64,000 bases of DNA, from positions 10,468,519-10,532,518 of the forward strand of contig NC_058504.1 in assembly GCF_020382885.2 (NCBI RefSeq). The letters are read 5' to 3'. How positions within the stretch are numbered: the stretch's first letter is position 1; each line of letters begins with the position of its first letter. Position numbers and translations under genes: made by a program. This document shows, one piece after another, positions 35,868 to 48,530 of the stretch. The notes beneath the pieces are model-generated. The model did not search any database, was not told where the DNA came from, and was given only the letters and a program-made list of their open reading frames with translations. The DNA comes from Scatophagus argus (lineage: Eukaryota; Chordata; Actinopteri; Scatophagidae).

Positions 35868-38800
35868 ATGTTCAGGAAAAACTTGAAAAAAGACCCCGAG
35901 CTGTTTCAAAACGTGTCGGATGGGCTGCGGCGGCTCTATCGGACCAAACTGTTCCCCTTGGAGGACACGTATCGATTCCACGATTTCCACTCTCCTGCAC
36001 TCGAAGATGCCGACTTCGATAACAAGCCTATGGTCCTCCTGGTGGGTCAGTACTCCACCGGGAAGACCACCTTCATCCGACACCTCATGGAACAGGACTT
36101 CCCCGGTATGCGGATTGGCCCCGAGCCGACCACGGACTCTTTTATCGCCGTGATGCACGGTGAACAAGAGGGGGTGATACCGGGTAACGCTCTGGTCGTC
36201 GACCCCAAGAAGCCTTTCCGGAAACTCAACGCCTTTGGTAACGCGTTCCTCAACAGGTAAAGTCAGTGCCAAGTCCCCAGACCGCATGAAAGAGCTTACA
36301 CTGAACAATGCCATACACTAGGATTATAGGAACTGAGCCCTGCACTTATTTATTAACGTGTGAATGAAATGAACGAATGTGTGCCATGTCATTGGTATGC
36401 TTGTCTTGAAATATCATTACTTGATACAGCTGTGTGTTGAGGAAACGTGTCATAACAGTGCATCACCCGTGGTTTAAATGCCCTCCCTACAAGTTCTTAC
36501 ACGTACTGTGATATTTCAAGGTAAACTCACACTGTGGTGTTGCACAATGTTCCCAACAGTGTGTGTGTGTGTGTGTGAGAGAGAGAGTTTCCCCTCTTTC
36601 ATCATGCTGAGAGAATGCGGGTATTTAGTGTCAATAGCTATGTGGAAGAGCCACTCTGTGTGTATTACAAAGGAAAGCACAGGAAGGTGTTTTCCGACAT
36701 CTTATTCATTTGACAATGAAGTCCTTTTGCTTTGAACCAGATCATACCAGTTCACAAATGTACCTTGACCTTCTTCTGCCACTTCTTTGGAAAAGCACCT
36801 GGCAGAGTCACTGGTGACAGATCGTTTTGTCCCAATGTCATGGTGTGGCCCCTTGAGCGTAGAAATAGTTTGCTAGGCAACGAGCTGACCTTGTCCTGTC
36901 CACGGATGTCGGTGCCATAAGTTTTGCACCACCTAGTCATATAAGTGATATTTCATCAGTAGAAGCCGACAAGCTAGCTCCCTTACTCACTACCTGGGAG
37001 TAGGCCTTGTGAAATCTTATCACAGTGGGGTTAAAGGTTTTGGTGGGACTGTCTATCTTCCTCTAGTATTGTTTCATCATGTCTGCAGGTGTTTCACTAA
37101 GGTTATAGTTAGGTGTCAAGACATTCAGCTTGTTAAAGCGTGATCCACATGACCGATGATCCATAGATTGTGAGGAAACACCCAGAGCACAAGTTTAGAT
37201 CAGTTATTCAGCCTCATGTAAAAATGTTCTCAGTGCAAAAAACTCCAGAGAACTACAGTATTGTTCAGATGGAGAAAACACTTGACAAAAATACCAACAG
37301 CAAGGTAAAAGCAGAACAGAAACAAGTCCGAGCGCAAGGTGAGATGAGACAAGGCAAAGATGCTATGAGTCAGAACCAATGTGACGGTGCTCGGCGAAAA
37401 CTAACGCATCTTAATCCCATCTATTGTGTGTGGATTTGTGATGACATCACATGACTAACATCCGATTGCCAATAGCCTCACTTCCTGTAGAGGATGTGGG
37501 TATATCCCCTCTGTCCACAGAGGCCAATGTGGTGTCACACGGCAGAGCAATAGCCAGCCATACAAACAGACCAACTAATACACCAGTGACTAACTTGTTG
37601 AAGGCCTTGACTTTAATCTGTTATTAGTTTCAGATTATCAAGTAGGTTGTGGGGCCATATGCTGCATGTGTACAGACACTCAAACTGACACTTCCCCAGT
37701 TAGACCTATTTCCTATTATCCACTTGCACCCCTTCCCTCATTTATGTGGAGTGTTTGTCTTATCTTGAATGAGTGCAAGCGTCTGCCAAACAGCATCCGT
37801 CAAACTGAGTAAAATGAAGTCATGCAGCTCAGATAACACTTAAAAAGAGTTGTCGGTCTTCATATGCCTCGATTCACCTCTCTGGAGTTCATTACGGACT
37901 TGAGGGGAAACCAGATAAGATTGTGTATAAAGAAAGGCTATTGTCCAGTTGTTAAACCGTTGGACACAGTCCTGCGATACCATGAGACTTGCTGTTCTCT
38001 CTGAAGTCAGTCTGCATCTTCGTCTCAGAAGCATGCTCAGGCTTGAGGATCACACACTGGCTTAGAGAAAGTCTCACATGATCGTGCATAACAGAATATG
38101 TGTGTATGACAATAGCAGGTGGATGACCTGTTTGAATGGCTCTTTGTATGTGTAGATCTAATATATAATTAATCAGTTTTGATGACGCATATCCCCGAGC
38201 AGGCCTACAGCTGATAAAACTTCAGTCGAGAACTAGATCCAGACAAACATTTGGAACTGGGCTGTTTTTGGCTCTGACTGGGCCAGTTTTCCTCTTAGGA
38301 GGCCAAAAGTATTTGAAATGGCCATTAGCTGTTACTTGGTTAAATATGTTTTTTTGCTTCTAAACACAGATATCAAAGATCAGATTGTTATTTCAATGTA
38401 TAAGTTGGAGGAGAAAATACCATGTCATAGGGGCACACAGCACCTTGTTCAACGTGATGGCAGTTCGGCTGTGTAGCTCTTTAACCATAGTCATTCAAAC
38501 TACAGATTAGCCTTTAACTACCAGCCTCAGATAGGGCTTACCTCGGTATAATCAGTTATTTATGAAGAGAGTAAACAGAAATCATGTGACCCACACACCT
38601 ACAGTTAGCTCTTGGATTTGGCAAACCCAAAGGGTGCCAATTTTTTTTTATATTTTCCATACTATTTTCCATTATTTCTGTTCATTAGCAGCCTGGTTTC
38701 GATTTGCGTTCCATGAAATGTGCGCCGCTTAGTACTAAGACTTAAATCATACACGTTTCCCTGAAAGTAACTCCTTTTCCACTTCCAAATAAATCTGCAT

Positions 38801-39583
38801 ATTTCTTTCAAACTTCTTGTTCCCTTTAAGTTAAAATAGCACTACAGCCAGAGAGTCTGAAGTGTGTTTGTACTCTCTGTAAGCCTCAGTAAAACCATTA
38901 GTCAGCAAAGTTTAAGTTCCGCACAGGCCTGCACTGTCCTGTTCCAGTACACCGACCCTGCACTTTATTGAGAAGTTGCACATGCCAAACAAATACACAA
39001 GGACAAGGATGGATAATATATGGATAATTTACTCACTCAGTTTCTGGGAAATTTTTTAGAGGAAGCAAGTGTGGAAAAGTGACTCAAAGCTGAGACCTCC
39101 CTGCTCACATCCCCTGTGCTAACGACAGCCTTTCCTCTTCTCTATAGGAAGTTGAGGTTACCGTGCGAGGGAAGGTTATAGGTCAGGAGGTGGGACACGA
39201 GAGGGGCGAGCATGGTTTTGTCACATTCTCAACGCATAATCGGACAGCCAAGGATGTCCAATAGCTAAAGGCTCTTGGGTCACCCGTTCCTGGTGGAGTG
39301 CTCTTTTTCTAAGAATTCCAGCTTGAGTACGTTGGAGCTCTGTGTGGAAAATGCAGGGGTAGATGGTTAAATGGAAAACCTTTGCCAAAATTCCAATGAG
39401 ATATCATACACCATCATCTTTGAGAGGGAGTAGAAAATCTGCATGTTTGTTATCTTTGGCTGTCACTGTTATTGTAATGTAATACCATGCATAGGATCTC
39501 CATTCTCTCATATTTCTTTGGCTTGTTCATTGTCCTTGGATTTTTCCTTTTTCCTCCCTGCGTGAGGTATGTTAGGGTTTGCA

Positions 39584-39616
<33 letters not shown>

Positions 39617-42107
39617 TGCCCTCAGTGTGGTTCCAACAGGAATGTAAAGGCCCGGTTCTCCCAGTCTTATGACCCGGTGCCTCTGAGCTCACACTGGGAG
39701 TATCGGTTCAGTTTGAGTGAAAGGGCAGCAGAGCGAGAAGTAGTAGTCTGACCTGTGGGCTTTCTTAACAATCCTCTTCTTTGTCCTGAGTGGGACGTGG
39801 TGGGTTTATGCAAAACCACTCGTTCTCATTGCTTTATAGTCTGTGTATTTGTCAGTGTGGGTGTGTGTGATGTTCCCCTTTTGGAGGCCATTGTGTAGTC
39901 AATTATGCTGCATTAGGAATGACTCAGAGCTGCAATTCAGAACTTTTAATGTGTTGTCCTGGTGTTTCCCTAACATTGTTACACCCGCCAAACTGTTTGG
40001 GAAAACTCAAATCATTACGTAGTCTCAGTGTTTTTATTGCACGACGACTATTCCCAGGTTTTTAATCCCAAGGATTTAGTGCTTTTTGTTGAATATACTA
40101 GATTCTTATACTTCTGGTCAGACAATACGTGCATTTTGAAAATGTCACCTTGGGCTTAACTTAGGAAAGTTGCGACAGGTGTTTTTCAATATTTTCTGAC
40201 ATTTGACAGATCAAATCATTTAGCGTTATTATTATAAAAGTGATCTTCTGTTATCAATTTACTGTCTAAATATGAACAATTTGTAACTACAGTGATCTCT
40301 GAAAAAAGAATAATGGCAGCACCCTGATCCTCAAATGTTTCTTTACGACACACAGCTTCTTTGTGTTTTAGCTGTGTATCTTTCCCAGGAAAGTATTCCA
40401 CTAATGTTAATACCTGAGAACATGGAGGTTGTCACTGGAAACCTCCAGAATAATGTCTGTTTAATGTTAAGCTTATGTATAAACACCCTCACCCACCTGT
40501 TTTTTGCACCTCCCCCTCTCTGCCCACATACCCCGTCCTCTGTCTCTTTCTCTTTTACTTTCTTTTCCTCTCTTCCCCGCCCTGTACTTTCCCCTCGCTC
40601 CTCTAGGTTCATGTGTGCCCAGATGCCTAACCCCGTCCTGGAGAGCATCAGTATCATCGATACTCCTGGAATCCTGTCTGGGGAGAAACAGAGGATAAGC
40701 AGAGGTCTGTCTGACATAAACATCCACACTGTCACTCACCTATTCACTTCCACTACTGATGTGTATTAAAGCCATGTCCTCTCCACTCAAGAACCCTGAA
40801 AAACAGAGTGTTGCACAAATTCAAACCACCCACAGGAAACCACAAACTCAGATATGAAGAGGAAACACGCTTAAACAACCTACATACTCTTCCTGTCCTT
40901 AAGTATGTCTTTGGTGTTTCTATTTTATTATGCACGCTACATAATCCATGCTAACATTTTGGCTCACAGTACTGTCACACTCGTATTCAACTCACAACTC
41001 CCTCAGGTCAAAGCCTAACCAAACAGGCCATGTAAATCCGATAGAGGCCTTCACAGCTTGACAGCGGCAAGGGAAGGGTGCAAAGCACTCTGAAGTTTAG
41101 TTCCTGTCTCTGTACCTGTGGTTTTATGTGTTTCCTTTTTTTTGCGTTCTTTCCTCTTTTTATGTTTTTCTTTTTTTTGTTTTCATTTCTGTCTGTAGCA
41201 GGTTTATATTAAAATATTAGCTCAACAACAGTATACAAAAATATTTGCTTTATTAAGCAGCATGCCACCTATTTTTATTCCTATGCTGCAGCATCTTATA
41301 TCCGAGTCGTTTCCCTGCGCTTAGTGGAAATAAATCATTTCATATTTTTATCACTTTCTCCACGTGCTCCAACAGTTCTGTGACCTTGAGGGTCACATCA
41401 GATTTGCTACATACACAGTTTTACTTCTGATGACCTGACAGAATGCAGGCAGAAGATAATAGCACAGCTGAGCACAGCTTCTGCTTTTTCTACCTGACAC
41501 AAGCCCCATCAAGAGGAAGCGCACGTACAAGCAGTGGAGTTTTTATGTACTGCAGGGAAAGGATGTGAAGTAAAATGGCAAACGGAGCACAGAGATTCCC
41601 AAAACTGACCCCCTCCCACCCCCCACGTCCACCACTGCTTGTGTCATACGGAGAGCTGATAAACAGTCAGCTAATCTGTTCTTTATTATGGAAGCTGATT
41701 TCCCACGAGACACAGCAGTACAAAAAATATCAAGCAGAGTCAGTCAACAGCGGGTGGACTAAAGTGCAAATGTTTTGAATAATCTTTTAAGACAATGAAG
41801 ATGGTGTTTTTCTCAGATTTGTGCTGCTTTTCTGTTTCACGTCACTCTTAATTGAATACCTTTGAGTTTTGGACTTTTGGATGCACTAATCAAGTCATTT
41901 AAAGACATTACTCTGGGCTTTGGGAAAATTATGGCCGTTTTTTTTTTATTATTGTTTTCTGACATTTTACAGATAGTGAAAATAAGGGTTGGCTGCATCC
42001 CTAATAAGAAGCAGCAGGAGTGATGGAAACAGTATGAGTGGTTGGTACTGAAAAGGTCAAAGAAGGGACTGTAAACAGACAAGTGTAATTGATAAGAGAC
42101 CTAAGAA

Positions 42108-42143
<36 letters not shown>

Positions 42144-45100
42144 AGACTGTCTCACGTCGAAGTGACCCCATCCTAAAAGAGGAGGAGCATATGAAATCTG
42201 ATGCCTCATACCTCAGACAGTTTTGTTTCTATAGATACATACTTATACATTCTTGCTCTCTAAGACACACACACACACACTCTTTGTCTTTCACAAGCTC
42301 ACATGCACTCTCACATGCACACGTTATCCTCTTAACTGTTTCTGTATAAACACAGATACAGTACTGTACTATCCAGACATACTGTACTGACTGTGTCATA
42401 TGTAAACAGGACCGATTGGATTGTGCAGCTCAAGTGTGACAGGCATGTGTGTATATGTGGCAGTGCTCTGCGTACTGGCCCAGTCAACCAGCACGGTCTG
42501 AAGGTCTCCCACAAGCATTCAGGAAGAGTGAAATGGAGTCCCTGTTTTCATTGAATAACACTTTGATAGTGGATTCATTTTTGATGAGGTCAGCACGCAT
42601 GTCTCAGTGCCTCTTCCTCTGTGAATCATGAAGTGATGAAAACTATAATGAAACTGTGATTTTGCAGAACTGGATGGCTTCTGTCCCGTAATCACTGCTG
42701 ATGACTTGACATGAATACTGACATGTTTCACATCATTCAGCAAATTTTAGTTTAGTAAAGAAAAAAAGCTGAAATTTGTTGAATTTGAACTTGTGGCCAC
42801 AATGTAGATCCTGTAACATTGTTACAAAGAATAGTTTGACATCTTCTTAAACTTATTTGCCTTCTGGCCCACAGTTAGATGAGAAGATTAATACCATTCT
42901 GCTAGTCTGTATGCTAAATGTGAAGCTACTGTCAGAGGCGGTAGCTTTCCTTAGCTTAGCATAAAGACTAGAAACAGGGAGAAACAGCCAGCCAGCAAAC
43001 AGAAACCAAATGCTGGCGTGTGACAGGGGAGGCACATGGGACATGTCATTCAGAGGAGCCATGGCCAGCTACCTCTTCTGCTCTTCTGCTCACAGATGTT
43101 TGCCTGCCCCTGCTTCATTGTCTGGTTGTTAATTAAATTCACATTGGCACCAAAGTGCGTCGGCCCGCCGGGGAAATGCCCGGTATTCCAGATTAGCGGT
43201 GTAGTGCTGCATATGTTGGAGACACAGCAGTTGTTCAAGTTATGTGCTATAAGTAAGTCTAAGCTTGAGCAGCTGTCTCTCCGTCTGTTACCCTGACGTG
43301 TGTGTTAAAAACAGACTTAGGAGAAAACAAGCAAATCATCTCAGCTGGCTCCCACGGGGATCTTGGACTTTAAATATTCCCCTTTTATCCCCTTCTACTT
43401 TCACATGCCGTCATACGCCCAGACAGACACAAACTCCTTTCGGCCCGAAGGTGTTTTCCTGCGATCAACCTGTACGTCCATCTCTTATTACATCTTTCTT
43501 TTACTTTCCTTTTTATCCACATGCTTGTCATTCTCTCCCTTTCTCTTTCCTTTTCTTCCTCTTATTTTCATCATAGCACTTTCTCATTCTGTACAGCTCT
43601 CTGTCTACCGACTTTCTCTGTCTCTCTTTTGTATACACATGCTCAGCCAGACAAAATCTGCCCATGTTGGAATGCAAGTGCAGCAGATCTGGCAGTGATT
43701 GTGCGACAGCCGAGATGAGCTTTGAGCACAACTGCATTCTTCTCTGATCAGATGACACACGGACACTAATCAGAACCATAATTCTCTCTTCATCAATCCC
43801 TCCTCAGCTCCTCGAGGCAAAGGATAGCTCAGAAAGAAAAAGGGTTTTATGTAATTTGAGTTAGTCCCACTGTTTCCCAAATACCCAAAGGCAGTGTGTC
43901 ATACAGTGAGTTTCTGTTCTCTAGCATTGACAGAAAGTATTTGTCGCTGGACCCTTTTTGGCGTTACTGTCACTGACACTGCACAACGTTTAACCTGTGC
44001 TTTCGTATTTGCTGACTATCCTCAGTGTTTGCTCTCTTGCTTCCTTTCTTTATCTGTCATTTTTGGCCAGCTAGTTGTTTATAAAGCAGAGGTCATTTAA
44101 TGCCTGAGGCTAGTATTGTAGATTTTCAAGTCAGGACTTAGTCCAAACTTTAGCTTTAAACGCCTCGTCTGCTGTCTCAGTAAAGCTAGTTAATATGTAA
44201 CCAGGGGAGAAAGCCCTGCCTTTTAAAAAGCACTTATCTAAACATAATTGGCTCAACATGACTTGAAATATGAACAGACCCATGTTTAAACCTGCTCCAG
44301 CACACAATCTGTTGACTGATTTGTCTGCTTGAGCTCTTGTATTTCTCTGCACTAGGGTTCTTGGTGTATTATTTGTAAGATATTCGTGAGATATGCTTCC
44401 ATGCTAACATAAGTGGGAAAACGGACAATTATAATCCATTGTATGCTAGTAGGCTACCTCAGAGTGTAACATCCTCAAACGTTATGAATACCTTCCCCAA
44501 GTCATGTTTCGCTGGTGACTGTCATCTGATAGCGTAGCAGGAATTGCTCTCCTGTGCAAACAAGTTGGCACTTCACAATATGAGCCTCTTATCACACGCG
44601 AGCTTGGTACTGGATTTGTTCTAAAGTCATCTATAAAATTTCTTTCCGAACTTGCATCATCCATGTAGTGTACTGCAACTGGAAACTAATGTCGTAGTGT
44701 TATTCTGACCTTGTGTCAGTTAGTTATATCAGAGTGGGAAACAAAATCCATTAACCTGACAACAAAGACAGGTTACTGGGAAACATCATTAGAGGGCACA
44801 GCTGTGCAGCTCCCATCTTTAATCAGCCAATATCTTCTCCTATTCTCTCTCTCCAGGCTATGATTTCGCTGCAGTGCTGGAGTGGTTTGCAGAGCGCGTG
44901 GACCGTATCATCCTCCTGTTTGACGCCCACAAGCTGGACATCTCCGACGAGTTCTCCGAGGTGATCCGAGCACTGAAGAACCATGAAGACAAAATGCGTG
45001 TAGTGCTGAACAAAGCCGACCAGATCAGCACTCAGCAGCTCATGAGGGTCTATGGAGCTCTGATGTGGTCTTTGGGAAAAATCATCAACACGCCTGAGGT

Positions 45101-47899
45101 AAAGAAGCAAACAAACCTGTTTTTAATGTTTGTACTTTTGTGTAATCCACAAACGTATTTCAATGGACAACATTTCAATCCCATTCAATCGTCAGTCAGT
45201 CTGGACAGAGTTCAGATGACCCATCGTAAGGATACAGTAATAAAATAGTGACAAATTACTGCGGCTGCAGTTTGTCATTGTAATAAAAGACACAAGAAAA
45301 AATACGTGTGTTCATACTATTGTATGAATGTAACAAAAGTCAAGTTTTTAAACCATGTGTTTGAAACCCTGTATACTATCTGTTACCATGTGACCCAGCT
45401 TGTCTTGTGATTTTTCCCCTACTGTGTAGTTAATGTTTGATGCGGGGCCATATTCATAAACCGTTTCCAGAGAAACCTTTGGATCATGGAGGGAATTATT
45501 CATTGACTTTGAGAGTGCATTGTATTGTGAAGCCTGTCTACAGAATGTGAAGCACAGAACACACTTTTTCTTTAGTGTTGCTTCGCTGTCAACCTGTATC
45601 ATCCTGTATTGCATTGTCACACATCCTGTTTGTTTGTTTTGAGTATATTAAGTGTTTATCTGTCTCCTTCAAAGAATTTCTCCCATGTGGGTGTGGGCAG
45701 TGAAGTAACCTGTTGAACGGTGGAGATTAACTTGTACAAACTTTATTCCAGGTTGTGCGCGTATACATTGGATCATTCTGGGCCCAGCCCCTATTGGTCC
45801 CTGACAACAGGAAGTTGTTTGAAGCAGAGGAGCAGGACTTGTTCTTGGACATCCAGTCGTTGCCACGTAACGCAGCGCTACGCAAACTCAATGACCTCAT
45901 CAAACGAGCTCGCCTCGCCAAGGTCAGTATCATCAAAACTAGCTTTGGGCTAAAGGCTAATGTCACATGCAGATATGCTCACAATGACGATGCTAACATG
46001 CTGCTGTTTAGTAGTTATAATGTTCACCATTTTAGTTTAGGCTGTTAGCATGCAATCATTTGCTAATTACCACAAAATATATCTTAGCAAAACGTTCAGC
46101 CTAAATACAGTCTAAAAATTCCAGATTAAAAAGCTGCATCAACTCATCTTATTTTCACTCTCTCTCTTCCTCATTCTTTTACCACTACCCCCGTCCTCCA
46201 GTCCCACAAAAAGATTTAAAAAATTTGTTTTGCACAACTTTGCTCGTGTTTGGTTTCTTACTTAACCAAAGGCAGAAGTTGTTAAATTTTAAAGTTCCCC
46301 CCCCCCATGAAAACACTGCTCTTCGAATAATAAATTGTGTCCGACGTGGTTCTCCACGAAATGTTTGAAAGAATCTACTTCCTTCTGCATCATTTGAAAA
46401 ATCCAGAAGTACGCAATTAGTGAAAAATGTTGAACTACTGGATATGAGATGTCTCGTTGCTGATAAGTCCTCACTTTCAGTAAACAAACACTGGAGGTTT
46501 CACAATTCCAGATGATGCGTGTTTAAGTTGATTACTGGACCCTGATTGATCTCCAAAGTTATTGTGATGTCATGAAATTGTATGAACACGTCCTGAACTC
46601 ACTCACTTAGCACACAAAAACTTCACCCTTTGGCAGACAAATGTGAAAACAGAAGTGTCAAAGTCAGCACATACATGATTCTGCACACTCAAACTCACGG
46701 TGGAAGACACTCAGTACACTCAACTTTTACTTTTAGGAAATAACTAAAAATTCTGAAAATATAAGTAATCCCAGAGTTATCACAAGGGCACAGCTCAGTA
46801 ATAACTGAAAATGTGGTTCTGTCCTCTTTCTTTTATGATACGATATGTACAGGTTCAAGCCTACATTATCAGCTCTCTGAAAAAGGAAATGCCGAGTGTC
46901 TTTGGAAAGGACTCCAAGAAGAAGGAGTTGATAGCCAACCTGGGAGAGATCTACCATAAGATTGAGAAGGATCACCAGATCTCACCTGGAGACTTCCCCA
47001 ACCTTGCCAAGATGCAGGTGAGATAAAACAAAACAAAACAAAACAAAACAGGAAATCTAGACTACACAGTAGACTTTGATTTGCATATTTGATGAAATAA
47101 CACATCTTACATTTTGACATGTCGTATAAATCATTAGAGACAAAAGTTCAGAGTAGAATGACCTTCCAACCTTTACTCTCTTCACGTCTTTGCCCTTCTT
47201 TCCTGCCCTTGCCCTCCAGGATGGGCCAGGATGGGGATGAGATTTATTTTTCCTGGTTTGTCAGGAAATCCTGCTTCTTGTATGCTGTTCCCATTGGTAG
47301 CCATTGAAGACAGATCTATTTCTATCACCAATTCCTGTTTTCTCTTAACCACCCCATCCCTTCAGGAGCTGCTGAATGGCCAGGACTTCTCTAAGTTTTC
47401 AGCACTGAAGCCCAAGCTGCTGGAGGCGGTGGAGGACATGCTGGCCAATGACATCGCCCGTCTCATGGCCATGGTGCGTCAGGAAGAGGCCTCCATGCCC
47501 AGCCAGTCTGTCAAGGGTGGAGCCTTTGAGGGAACCATGAGTGGTCCCTTTGGTCATGGCTATGGAGAGGGCGCTAGCGAAGGCATCGACGAGCTGGAGT
47601 GGGTGGTGGGTCGTGACAAGCCTACATATGATGAGATCTTCTACACCCTCTCTCCCATCAATGGCAAAGTGTCGGGTGCCGCAGCCAAGAAGGAGATGCT
47701 AAAGTCCAAGCTGCCCAACACGGTTCTGGGAAAGATCTGGAAGCTAGCAGACGTGGATAAGGATGGCCTCCTTGATGATGAGGAGTTTGCCCTAGCCAAC
47801 CACCTGATCAAGGTGAAGCTGGAAGGCCACGAGCTCCCGCCCACGCTGCCAGATCACCTGGTGCCGCCGTCCAAACGTGGGACAGTCCAGGATGACTAG
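35868..47899 (+). CDS. ehd1: EH domain-containing protein 1
   Basis: EHD1 is a dynamin-like membrane-remodelling ATPase of recycling endosomes and ciliary vesicles. Exons: 35868-36256, 40607-40704, 44857-45098, 45752-45922, 46853-47017, 47366-47899. The sum is 1599 nt, 532 residues (human 534). P-loop: GQYSTGKTT (residues 60-68). DTPGILSG and VLNKADQ are the G3/G4 motifs. [20 protein letters not shown] is the family signature. A helical stalk follows, then the linker GPF motif at 415-417, and a C-terminal EH domain with the EF-hand [12 protein letters not shown] (484-495) and [16 protein letters not shown]. Paralogue choice: [36 protein letters not shown] and the mir-194 linkage favour EHD1 over EHD2/3/4. 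The N-terminus [14 protein letters not shown] lacks the usual MFSW start, perhaps typical of one of the two teleost ehd1 copies. The donor of exon 2 (G|GTCTGT) is weak. Confidence 0.96.
36257..40606 (+). other. ehd1 intron 1 (4.35 kb)
   Basis: No coding exon or RNA gene is supportable. A TG/GA microsatellite lies at about 36558-36587 and a (GT)15 tract at 39586-39615. The remaining open frames are short and compositionally random. Confidence 0.6.
39586..39615. repeat. (GT)n microsatellite, about 15 units
   Basis: An uninterrupted GT dinucleotide tract in ehd1 intron 1. Likely polymorphic; no function inferred. Confidence 0.9.
42110..42140. repeat. (GT)n microsatellite, about 15 units
   Basis: A GT tract in ehd1 intron 2, followed 130 bases later by a short CA tract (about 42265-42280). 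Confidence 0.9.
42828..43010. repeat. Percomorph dispersed repeat (TTAGCTTAGCATAAAGACT family), partial
   Basis: The ordered phrases AATAGTTTGACATCTTCTT, GTTAGATGAGAAGATTAATA, TAAATGTGAAGCTACTGTCA and TTAGCTTAGCATAAAGACTA, then AAACAGGGAGAAACAGC, match a repeat I recall in many spiny-rayed fish genomes. The 3' half of the consensus is missing. It is non-coding and probably a non-autonomous DNA element. Confidence 0.7.
43135..43235. repeat. Possible transposon fragment
   Basis: GGCCCGCCGGGGAAATGCCC followed by GGTATTCCAGATTAGC resembles a phrase common in fish interspersed elements (GGCCCACCGGGAAATGCCCGGTATGCCAGAT). Only about 100 bases are recognisable. Confidence 0.35.
45945..46095. repeat. 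Percomorph dispersed repeat (GTTAGCATGCTAA family), partial
   Basis: GGGCTAAAGGCTAATGTCAC, GATGCTAACATGCTGCTG, AATGTTCACCATTTTAGTTT and GCTGTTAGCATGCAATCATT, then TTTGCTAATTACCAC, follow the order of a widespread percomorph repeat I recall. It lies just inside ehd1 intron 4 and is non-coding. Confidence 0.65.
47025..47050. repeat. (AAAAC)5 pentanucleotide repeat
   Basis: Five units of AAAAC start 8 bases after the ehd1 exon 5 donor site. It is close enough to the splice site that length variants could matter, but no effect is shown. Confidence 0.85.
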
Positions 47900-48499
47900 A
47901 GGATGATGGAGCAGCCTGTGAAGACCGGCCTTGTCAATGCTTTGCATCATGTTCAGGACTCTCCAGACAATAGTCCAACCACAGGCATGAACAGCATCAT
48001 CCAGCTCCATCAAGCTGCGAGTCTCCAGGCATCCTGACACACCATGAGGAGGTATCGCTGTGATCTTTTTCACCAGAAAGAGACTGGAGGGTTTCAGGGG
48101 GTGGGAGGAAGGGAATTCCATTTTTGTGCATTAGGGGATGTTTAGAGATCTATTAGAAATAAACAGGGTGGGAGGGCGGGCGTGATTTACAAACTAACTA
48201 ATGAAAGGACTTCAGTAGTTCATGATCTGATGGGTAGTTGGAGGTTGCATGGGGTTGTTGAACACGGATTTGTGCATCCAGTGTAAAAGATGTCTTATAA
48301 GTATACAGTCCATATTATTATTATACAGTATGTTGATCCAAAGAAATATGTTTTGTTGGTTTTTTTTTTGCCATTTGGAGAGAAAAAGAGGAAATAAATC
48401 GAAACAACTGTTAGAATTGTTTTATCTCTATTTTTGTATTTCCTATTTGTTAACTTTGACTCTTTCCAAAGGCTTCCCTTTTCATTATTTTGCCAGATA

Positions 48500-48505
48500 A
48501 ATAAA
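48500..48505 (+). terminator. ehd1 polyadenylation signal (AATAAA)
   Basis: AATAAA lies 600 bases after the ehd1 stop. A second possible signal is at about 48395. The 3' UTR is therefore about 47900-48530. Confidence 0.55.
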
Positions 48506-48530
48506 AAGAAATACTGTACCATCTGACATG

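Larger units (their letters stand above)
40705..44856 (+). other. ehd1 intron 2 (4.15 kb)
   Basis: It holds a GT microsatellite and two dispersed repeat fragments (listed separately). Nothing else was recognised. A pyrimidine-rich stretch lies at 43490-43630. Confidence 0.6.

Noticed and set aside
39450-39692. Open frames across the GT microsatellite in ehd1 intron 1
   Set aside because: They encode only dinucleotide-repeat peptides (CVCVCV / THTHTH).
47231-47365. Open frame extending ehd1 exon 6 upstream to an ATG at 47231
   Set aside because: The segment before the CAG acceptor at 47365 is intronic; the spliced frame continues EHD1 homology without it.
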